Part shown: positions 22,327-33,200 of the stretch, piece by piece
How positions within the stretch are numbered: position 1 is the stretch's first letter
Layout: each line of letters opens with the position of its first letter
Assembly: GCA_949316495.1 (NCBI GenBank)
Contig: OX439004.1
Span: 33,672,904-33,736,903, forward strand
DNA length: 64,000 nt
Direction: 5' to 3'
From: Amphiduros pacificus
Lineage: Eukaryota; Annelida; Polychaeta; Phyllodocida; Hesionidae
Notes under the pieces: generated by a model
Told to the model about the DNA's origin: nothing
Database searches by the model: none
What the model saw: only the letters and a program-made list of their open reading frames with translations
Program-made: the position numbers and the translations under genes

Positions 22327-24190
22327 TATTTAGAGCAAGTTTATGCTGTATAAAATTTAGCATGATCCTGACAAGATTCGTCCATTCTCCAGTTAGCACA
22401 GTCCGAATTTTCAGCCTAAATTTCTGACTCCATTTGCAAGTCTAGATAGTTGATTCAAGTCACCCAGAGACTCGTTCACAGTCATGTGTATGTTTCTGTC
22501 ATGAAGGAAATGTTATTCTGCCAAAACTCTTCTGGAAATTGTTCTTACCGTACTGGCTAAAAAATATTGTTTACATTGATTTATCACATGACTATGTTGC
22601 TGTCCTGATATTAATTACTCCTCAGCAGATACTGGGTTTGTACCAGGCTCTGCAAATAAAGGCAGTTGGAAGACAGTTTTAGGAGACCACACCCAGTACA
22701 AGCTTCATTCAACCAATAGGCCTGGAATCAAATTGAATGCCATTGTTATTAGAAAGCGAGTACAACAACAAACACGTTCAGATCTTACTGACATGTATAC
22801 AGAAATAAATATAGGGGATGGATTATTAACATTCAAGGTCTTCATAAATCACTGAGGTCTTAACCTGAAATTACTGATATGATGTGGAAAGTGATGTAAA
22901 ACTCCAAACAAACAAATTGATATATCAATGATATACTTTTCCAACAAGATAATTTTAATACCCCCCCCCCTCCACCACTTATAAAATGATCTATTCTAAA
23001 TTACTTTTGAATATCCAAAATGGGCAGGTACATGTGTATGGCTGTTTCATTGTACATGACCATATACATGAGCCATCCAATTCTCGCAGAGCTGTGTGGT
23101 AATTGCATGCTAATATGCCAAAAAAGTTTTCTGCAATTTCATACAGAGTACCCTGATATTGGAACCTTGTTTTAAAACTCGGGTGATCACACTTTTTTGT
23201 GCCACAATTTTGGTTTTGTGCCACGATTTTGGTTTTGTGTCACGATTTTGATATTGTGTGACATCAAATGTAGGTGCTTTACAGAGCTATATTGTGAGGT
23301 CATTATGATGTTTCTTATATGAATACAACTATATATAACATTACTGATGGCTTAAAACTACAAAAGATATCCCTGATAACAGATTTTGGCCCTCCTTTAT
23401 TGCCTTTACAATATTTTATGTCACAATTCTTGTTTTACCAGAAAAAACAGGTATAATATTAATCTTTGGCAATCAAATATTTTCTAAGAATAGATTTTCT
23501 TCACCAAAATTCCATGTATATCAGCTGTATGGTCTCAACATGATTTCATCCTTCAGTCCTTTGTTGCCAATCCCCCTTCACTTATCCCAGTTGCCACCAA
23601 CATCACCAGGCCAGTCAGTATGTCAATATACTATAAATACACAGATCTGAGTTCTGAATGTACATCCTGTCCTGGTAAATGCAAACTTCATGCTTCAATG
23701 ATCTCACTTCAAATTATTCTGTCCAGTGGGTACCGGTATTTATTTCCATTTAATAGTTTAAATAAACATTGCTCAAAAGCAATTTCCCCTCGTTGAAGAA
23801 ATAAGCAAATAATGTGACGAATACAAGTTATTTTAGTACAATAGTTTTACAATTTCTTTCTGTACTAACTTTCCATGTTTTACAACACATCTTAGTGCTG
23901 CATGAAAAAATCCTGAGCTGAGTCCAAAATTAGCACCTGGTGGTGGTGGTGTTTGACCACAAACAGTAAGAGATAAGAGCGTAACTAAACCTACATAGAT
24001 AAGCTCCTATCTGAGCAGTGAACTGGCTGTGTTTACTCAATGAACACAGGAGGAAGCCATACAATGTTTTAAATCATATATGAATTGTGGGTAAGCATCT
24101 CTGCCCACTGATCCAACATTAAAAAAGGAGACAAGAATTCACAAAGGGACTGGATTATTATTTTTTTCTATATTTTTTCGTGACCATCAG
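22327..24190. other. Intergenic region upstream of flotillin
   Basis: AT-rich non-coding DNA. It includes a C-run (about 22961-22972), a short imperfect tandem of about 19-23 bp with TTTTGTGCCACAATTTTGG variants (about 23190-23262), TACCGGTA at 23731-23738 and a (GGT)n run near 23939. It ends in a T-rich tract and CAG at 24188-24190, a plausible acceptor for flotillin first exon 1A. An upstream untranslated flotillin exon may therefore lie here, but I could not place it. Confidence 0.45.
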
Positions 24191-24201
24191 AGGACCACAG
24201 C

Positions 24202-24256
24202 ATGGGCAATTGTTGCTGTCAGACTTCTGGCCCAAGTGAAGCTCTAGTCAAATCAG
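24202..24256 (+). CDS. FLOT1: Flotillin alternative first coding exon 1A (MGNCCC type)
   Basis: Encodes [18 protein letters not shown] plus the first base of Gly, ending in phase 1 at donor GTATGA. Gly2 and the following cysteines form a myristoylation plus palmitoylation signal like that of FLOT2 (which starts MGNC). A T-rich tract and CAG at 24188-24190 suggest that it is spliced to an upstream untranslated exon. Confidence 0.8.
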
Positions 24257-27200
24257 GTATGATCTCAAAGTCCATGATTATATATGCATTTTAGCTAACT
24301 AAGTATTATTTACATGACAAGATAGGGTAAGATCAAGGCTTGGCCTATTTTCACAATGCCAACATACATATACTCATAATACTTACAAAGGTTGTGTTCT
24401 ATATGTACCTCCATCATCCATATTAACATGGGGAATTGTTTTCAGGTATCTGGTCCGAATGAGGCCTTGGTAAAATCAGGTTTGTATTGACTAAATTATG
24501 ATAATATTTCATTTATATTGTTCCCTTTTGTAAAAGGCTTAAATTTTATGCTATGTAAAATATTACAACAGAACAGGGAAACATGATATCAGGTTATGTA
24601 ATGGGGAATATAACATTATAATGCCAAAAACTGAGACACTCTTATTTTTTCACAAGTTATTAGTTAAATTAAACTACATCAACTATCAATAGATTAAAAA
24701 TACACTCATGATATTATTGTTTTAGTGCACTTTTTGCAATTATTATAAAAGGGCATTAGGGTAATATTTTTTATGAAACTGAGGATTTCATGATATGTTT
24801 TTCAATCTGAAGAAAAGAGTAAATTTATATTATCTCAAAAACTTTCAATTTTAATATAACTATTTTGTCTTGATGCTTCCAAATGAAACTGTGATTTATA
24901 TGTTTAAAGACCAAGTTGTGGTTTTGTGATAGCATTCAATCTTCTCCCACCCTCATGGAAGGCTGATATCATGGATATAGTGAGTCATGTTTCCCAAGCA
25001 GTCTGTACTCATCATTAATTTTCACATATACAAGCATAGATACAAGGTCACACGAGTGTGTGTTTTGATTGGCCACATCAATGAGGTGGTACTTTAAAAA
25101 TAAACTGGAATTCTAGGATTGGTAAATGTGCAAAAATGGTACAATTTTGAGTGCTATTCCAGTCCTTGTATATGCTGTGTATGTTTCCACTATTGGACAG
25201 GTGATTATTTCAGTGAAAGTGGGGGGCTCTGACATCTTACCCAGTGAGACTGAGGTAAACCTTGGTATATCCCTCAACTGACACATGTGGTTGACAATTC
25301 TTATGTAAATAAGTTTCAAACTATGTTGTGTAATGAGTTCATGGAGGTCCTCCTGCTGACAGATTGACATGGATAACATTGTTGATTTCATCCCATATTT
25401 TATCTCCACAGAAATACCGGTACCTTCCATTAAAGGATTTTCCTCTCATATCAGTTCCTGTCATCATTGGTGAAAAGTGTGTCAAGATTGGATGCAAATC
25501 ATGACTATTCATAAAAATCAGACTGCTGACTGATTGGTGAAAAATAGGTGACTATTCAAACAGATTCCATTTTGTACTGATTGCTGGCCTGATTGGTCAG
25601 CATCCTGATCACAGGTTATGACCTGGTATTGGTCAATTTTGATAGGATGATTTTTTGGGGGGGCAAGACACATTATTATGAACTGGAGTATTTGAAATTT
25701 TGAAGGATAACAAATATCAGACAATGACAGTGCTCAGAGGTAGTGAGAAGATTGAACAACTTGCTGTACTTACTCACTGGGTCTTATGTCTCCACAGAAG
25801 AGACTTCTAGCTCAAAAGAATCCTTTATTTTGCAATATATTGTCAGTTACATACTTTAAAAGACCTTAGATTGACTCAGTATGAAGAGCCATGCATATGT
25901 TAGAGCTAAATACATATACATGCCATCTGGACAAATAGTCTACAAATATGAAAACAAAAAGAAATATGTAAAAGATTAATTTCCCCATTGTACATTTTGT
26001 AGATTTTGTAGTAAATAAAATGTGATTTATTCCTAGCTTGGGTGATATTGAGATCTTCTCACTACCTCTGCTGTCTTTGCCCAACATTGTTGTGGTTTGG
26101 AAATTGGAACTCAACATCCAATCGTGCATCACACCCACCAAAATATCATCCATTCACAATTGACCACATGCCAATCAGTACATAGCAAAATCTGTATGAA
26201 TATTCATTATTTTTTTCCCCAATCAATGCACTGTGTCATTTTTATGAATAGGCAGGACTTGCAGCTGATCATATGCTGATCCTGAATGTGCCTTTTTACT
26301 TCTGACAGCAGGGATTGACATAAGAAAGAAGTCCTCTTATGACGAGTAACATTGAAATAATAATAGCTTATTTCTGAGTATGGACAGTGTAAAGCAATAT
26401 ATCCAAGTGATATCAGAAAGCTTGCATGTGTTCCACAGGTCTTATCACATCCATTCAACTCTGGTGATGGTGAGCTTTGAGCTTGGAGAATTCAAAAGAG
26501 TACTGAGTTACATTACAAAGTTGCAGGTACTGAGTTACATTACAAATTGATTACCTGAGTGCCCATCCATTCTCCATATCACCTATTCCTATTTATATAG
26601 TATACCTATCAACTCAAATCTTCATATCATTTACATGAAAATATATGGGTCATCTCATCAAATATCATCCTGTCAGTCAGGCAATCGCTTGGGTCAACCT
26701 TATTTATTGACAACTATTTTTCAGGAAATGCATGATTGAATATAAAAAAAGGTGATCATGTATGTAGAAATATAACCACTGTAGATCAAGTTTTTAATTA
26801 TTATTAGAGATAATTTACTTTTGTGGATGAGTTATCCTCTGATTAAGAAGACATGCCAAGAATGACATGCAAGATCAAATGATGCTGGTTGTGAAAGGTT
26901 GGGCAACTGTGCAATTAGTTGCCTTGTAAAATCACTTTATGACATGTGCATATTTCTTTCCTTTCTTCAAAAATATTTCAATTAGATACAATTTTAGAAA
27001 AATTGTAATACCCTGCATGGTTTACCAATACGTTCATTTACTTGCCAGTGAGAGGGTCCCCAGTGAGATATCCCTTGTGCTTGGATTATTATTTAATTAT
27101 TAAGTTCTACAAAGTTTATTTGAAATCAATTATGTGTCATCAATTCAAAATTGCATACACAGATGTTTTAAAATATTTCCACGTGACCATGATCATTCCT

Positions 27201-30200
27201 GCTGACCTAGAATGCTGATGGTGCATTATTGGTCATTGAGCGAACCCGGGATGATCAAAATTTGGCGGGAGATCAAAATTTAACTTACCTCCAAAACAAG
27301 CGAACTTGACTGAACATTAATTTAAATAAAAAACAAAATACATTAAGTTCGATATGTTATAGAATTATTCAAAATCAACAATCATTGATAATCACACAAT
27401 ATTATTTAATTCGTTTGAGATAATTTAGCTTTTTCGTGGATGACTGGCGGGTCTCTTTGATGTTACCCTCTGCTGCGAGGTTTCGGGGTAAAAACGAGAT
27501 TCAATGCGAGAATCATAAATTTGTTAACCAAAACAGCGGCCATCTTGTGCGGTTCGTCTGTAAAAGGGAAATAAGATGCCTTTTTTTCACACTTGTGGGC
27601 CAAATGAGGCCATGGTGGTTTCAGGTTTGTGTGCATCTTTTTGAAAGCTTTTTGCTGGACATTTCAGGTTTAAAATCGGACGAGGATCAGGGGTATACTG
27701 TAAAGGAGAATGCAGAAAGTAAACAACTTGGCCCGCCTCCTGTTCCCATTTTGCACAGAATCAGATCATCTGGCTTACATACCAAACTGCTGCCATCGGA
27801 AAGTGATGGAATTTGATAACATACTTAGCTTTCCTTGACAGTGATATTGCCAATAGTGTATAGTGATATTAATAATAGTATTATCAATCACAATATGTGA
27901 TTAACGTTACATAATAGCTGAGTTTTATCAGCGAACATGCATGCATGCATGATGTGGATAGAGCCAGAGGTAGCGAGTCACAGCCCTACAGGGTACAGCC
28001 CTGTCAGCAGTTCTGCACAACTGAGTCAACTTGTCTTAAGTCAAGTGGTTTCTATCACAAGACTAAGGTCCTATTAACAGAATTAAAATTTTACTAACAA
28101 ATGCTTTTCAGTCATTTCGTAAACAATATCAGATCCACAGATGCACAAACAGCTGTGTATAATGGAAGAATTTAAGTTTAGCGTATAGGCCGATTGCGGG
28201 TCGCCATACTGCCCCATTGAAAACAACATGCCGGAACTGCACAATTACAATCGGAAGTGCACAAAAAACTCTCTAAAATCTAATCATTAAAAAAAACAAG
28301 ATGGTAACCCGCAATCGGCCTATTAAGGCAGGGCTGATGTAAACTTCTTTAATTTAATTTACAATATCATCATGAAACTGCTTTACTGATGGACAATATG
28401 TATTCACATTTGGCTGAGAATATTTTGCCAGAAAATGTAATATTTCTATTTCTACAAATATTTTGTGTGGTTGTGGATTGCGATCTTGTTTGTTATTTTC
28501 AATGTCAGATGGCAAGATGGCAACCTGCAATTGGCCTTGTTAGTAACCTATAATTCATGTATCAGAGGACTAAGATTTTAGTGTGGTTTTAAATTACCAA
28601 TAAATAACTTTATCATTAACAACAAGAATAAGGTTCAGCAAACATTATCAACACATGACTGACAGGACAAAATCCAGTCTATCATCATAATTGATTTTCA
28701 GGATCTATGAAATATATTTGCTTGTTGTGTTGATTGATACTTTTCAGTTAATATGATACCAAAACTAATTGTGTATTTTAAACACAATTCACATTAATTG
28801 TCATTTATATGTTACAGGATGCTGCTTGAGCAAGCCAGAGTTGGTCCCTGGAGGGAGAGTGTTTGTATGGCCAGGCATACAAAAGATACAAAGGTAATTA
28901 CATTCAACAATTCATTTTGGTCAAGTTCATTCCTTGTCATATTCAGTGATGAAAGTCTTCAGGAAATAACCTGAATTTAGGTTTATTTTCTTCAAGTGTG
29001 AAATTCGAAATGGTCTGAATTCAGTCTAAAACACCCAAAAATGACATTTCTGAAAGGGGTTAATTTTTAAGAGTTTCAGGTTTTTTCCTGAATGCTGACT
29101 TTCATCACTGTATATTTCATTTTAAAGGTATTAAGCATTAATCCTATATTTTTGTGTATCAAAAGAATATATACAGCACATCTTGACACTAAAATATTAA
29201 ATAGAGTAATAAGATAAGTTGCAATAAGACATAGATGTTGCACTTCTAGCAGAGATCTGTCATAGCCATCAGCTGCACATGACGGGTAAACATGCGCAGC
29301 TTGAACCTTTCTTAACCTCAAATGATGCTCAAAGTCAGGAAACACTGTTTGAGGTTATTCTGGCACATTTTGTGGTGTCATAAGCACAGTCTTCCCGATA
29401 GTCACCAGACCTTCAACGGACATTCGGTCCGACAAAGTTGACATTTTCGCCGGACCGAAAGCATTTTTACCGGACCGTAAAAAAAAAGAAAGAATATCAG
29501 CATGGAAAGTAAACAAGCCAGGTACAAGCTTCCCAAACGGCGATATAATTAAAATCTTTGTTTTATTTTGCACATAGCAATATTCTGACACGTGTCGACA
29601 ATAGTCCGCCTTCGTTTTATAAGTTTAAAGTGTGCACAAGTCAGAGAAAATGCGAGTTTAACAATGCTTTAATACGCACATAAGACACGAAGTCCTCATT
29701 ATGAAAACCGGAAGTGACGGGGACAGGCTCTTATTTTTGGCGCGAAAATGATCGGACGCTATTCATTTGCATTGAAAATATTAATATATTGCGCAATGAT
29801 GGATCCCTGACACTTCGTATTTACGTTTCACTTTTAAAATGACTGCCGAAATTCTCGAGTGATAAATTTTGAGAAAAGTTAGAATTTTCACAAAAATACA
29901 TGTCGGACATGAGGTCCGACTACGACAGAAAATATGCCGGACCGTGGCAAAAAATATCGGTCTGGACCGGCGGTCCGGCGGTTATCGGGAAGACTGTAAG
30001 CATATCGCCATACTCTCATGATTTCATTTTACCTTTCACTGCCTCTATGATAATATTCCACATAAAAATAATGCTAAAAAAGAAGTGTGCTTTCATAAAG
30101 GGGCATTTAATCAGCTTTTTGTTTCACAGACATTTAATGGAGTACTTTTACCCAGAAAGAGTAGTAGAGTACAGACAAGAAAAGGAAATACATTGATCAA

Positions 30201-33200
30201 AATTAATGATTTTTATACATTTATTGCGAAATCAATGCATAATTCCTTTAAAGCTTACTTCAGTTATTTTTCCAAGCCAGGTTTTGTATATTTTGATTCT
30301 TAAAGGGATTAAGCACCAATTTTGCAGAAAAACGTTTAAATTTCACATATTGGTGAAAAATGTAATTGTCTTTGATGTCTATTTTCTTTTCTTATTGATG
30401 CATCCCCATTTTTGCCTGTTCATTCTTTTTTTACAAGACCCTAATCTATTGCCCCTTTATGAAAGCACACTTCTTTCTTGGTGTCATTTTTATGTGGAGT
30501 GTTGTCACATGCAGCTTATGGCTCAGACAGACCTCTGCTGGGAGTGAAACTCTTCTGTCTTATAGCAACTTATATTATTACTCTATTATAATTTTAATTT
30601 GTCATGAAGTTCATATGTGGCCAAGCTTTCAATACACCTAATACTAGAATTGATGTTTAATACCTTTAAGGACTAACATGTTTAAAGTGTTGAGTCTTTT
30701 AAGTATTAGTTCAGGTCAATGGATGTTTGTTTAACTAAAGAAAAATTAATGGAAATGTTATATTATCAGAAATTTAACATATATCTTCTTAGCATAGCTT
30801 ATGCAGTGAGGGGCAGGGGAGGAGAAATTTTCCGTTATTCTGTCTTTCTGTTAACTTTGATCTTCTCTGAAACTGCTGGGTGGAGTTCTTAGCTGTGAGA
30901 TGTTGTATTTTCAGGGGTATAATTCTGTCTATTTTACAAGAGGCTCAAATTTTGTTTCTATTTTCCACTGATTTAAAACCAATCTAATAGCTATTACTGA
31001 TTTGTCAAGGAGGCTGCTATTTTGAATCAGTAGCATGACAATTATCAGTCAATGAGAATCGAGATTGGGGCTGAAACCAACTTGACTGAGTTACAGCTCC
31101 ATTCCTCAAGAAAGGGTATGGACCCTCACAGCATAAAAAAGGTTCATAAGGGATGGTAACAGTCAAGAAATCAACATGTAACATGCATTTTGATTGGCTG
31201 TAATTATTGTGAATGTATTTCCAGGAAATGTTCACAACATTACAAAAATAGCAATATCAGCATAAAATCTGTCCTGGATGGGGAACTCGTATAAGTTAAC
31301 TCATAGTAGTAATATGTTAACTCCGAGTAGCCACAAATGTTGTCTGACATGTTATCTCATTTGAATCAGTTTAGTGCACCCAAAGTTGTCTTTCTATTAT
31401 TCTCAAGATTAAATAACTGATAAGATTTTTTTCTTCTGTATGTGCATTTGTTGCCACAATATCAATGTGTTTCCCTCACAGTACACAGGATGATAGTTAT
31501 CATATTGATCAGCTGTCATGTCTCCAAACCTATCCTAGTATGTATGGTACATGACAAGCAGTACAAATTGTACAAGTGTTCTTGCACATGATAAACATGA
31601 AAGCCCTTGTATTTCTATTTTAAGAATTTCGCTAAACACAATGACATTGACCATAGAGAGTCCACAAGTGTACACACAGCTCGGAGTCGCCATCTCTGTC
31701 ACTGGTATTGCTCAGGTAAGGTGTTAAGCTTGCAGAAGTTTAGATGCTAAATTTAAATGTAGCGTATGATATGAATGTCCCACTGTATGGTGATCATGTG
31801 GCAGTTACTGTACTAACTAAATTGTTCAGTGACTATTTGTTGGCTATTTACCACATGCTACATATATCATTTCATATTCTCTTGCCTCTTGTATGAAAAT
31901 ATCAGAGACTGATGATATTACATGGTTCATCACATGTTAAACATCTTTAAAAAGTATTTTTTTCATCACACAAATTATTGTTAAAAAACAAAACATCTTT
32001 TTTAGTATTCTATAAAATAGTGACAATGTTGTTGAAGCATACTTTTTCACAAAGCCCAACATTAGCACAGCCTCTTTCCAATGATTAAAAAACTAATGGT
32101 TTGAAAATTTAGTGATTTAAAGCATTGCTTGATGACACATATGGTGGGACAGTTTAGCCATGATCTCTGAATGCCATTTATTTAAAATATCACAGAATTG
32201 TTAATGTACAAATAAACTTTATTTTATAATTTATATATATGATTACAGAAGAAAATAAATTAATTGCTGAAATTAGATCTTGAGTCATAAATGTTATAAA
32301 CAATTTCCAATACACAGTAAATGAGATTTTTTTGGTGTAAAATTCTACTGATGAAGTGTGCTGTACATGTGGTTTTTTGTGTGAAAATGTTAACCTTTCA
32401 TTGGATTATATTTTTAAGGATTTTGGTGTAGTGCATGAAAATCACTTTCTGTATCATCTTTTTGTGTGTGTGTTTCACGTCATTTCTAATATGTTGTTTA
32501 AGTTTTTCATTTGCAGATTGTCTTTGTAATCATGTTTTGTGGGTGTAAAGTGTGAGAGATATTAATTCATATTTATGTACATTTTTGTTCTTTTTTTTCA
32601 TTCTTTCACTAACAAATTACATGATTTATGCTTTAACTTACTTTCTTGTAATTACCTTGCAAGATGACAACATTTTTTTAAACAATGAAAACTGTATCAC
32701 TGGTTCGTTTCTGGGTTCCTAGTTTGCGTGAAAGTTTAATTTTCTGTGATAGGTCTTTTGATTTTCAATTTTTGATAATTTACCTTTTTTGCCAGATCAA
32801 TGTATTGTTTCAGTTTGCAAAAGAATTACAATAAATTTTGATGATGGATATGTTCCAAAGGGGCTATATGGGAAACTATTTATTGTTTTGAACACTCATA
32901 TCTAAATTTGTGTGGAAACAAATATTAAAGACACATTTTTGACGATGCAATTTTATAATATTTGATGATGATATGATACAATATATTATACAAAGCTTTT
33001 CTCTAATATTTCTTATCAAAATGGCACAAAGGGTTAAAACTGTAGATTTCCCTATACTGGATTTAATATCTGGTCCACTTATCAAAAATAATTTTCTTAA
33101 ACTTTAAAGACAAAGAACAGAGGAAGGATTCTTTCATAGTTGGCTGCAATGATATAACATTTTTTTATATATACTTACATATACTTATATAGGGAACTCT

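Noticed and set aside
21642-22427. 261-codon open frame over the minisatellite
   Set aside because: The frame is produced by the 22-30-bp repeat unit and stays open in other frames too. The composition (C, G, L, V, W) is unlike a protein family and there are no exon signals.
27436-27816. 126-codon open frame around flotillin exon 1C
   Set aside because: Only 27576-27624 matches flotillin and it ends at a good donor. The sequence before and after in the same frame has no similarity and is explained by promoter and intron.
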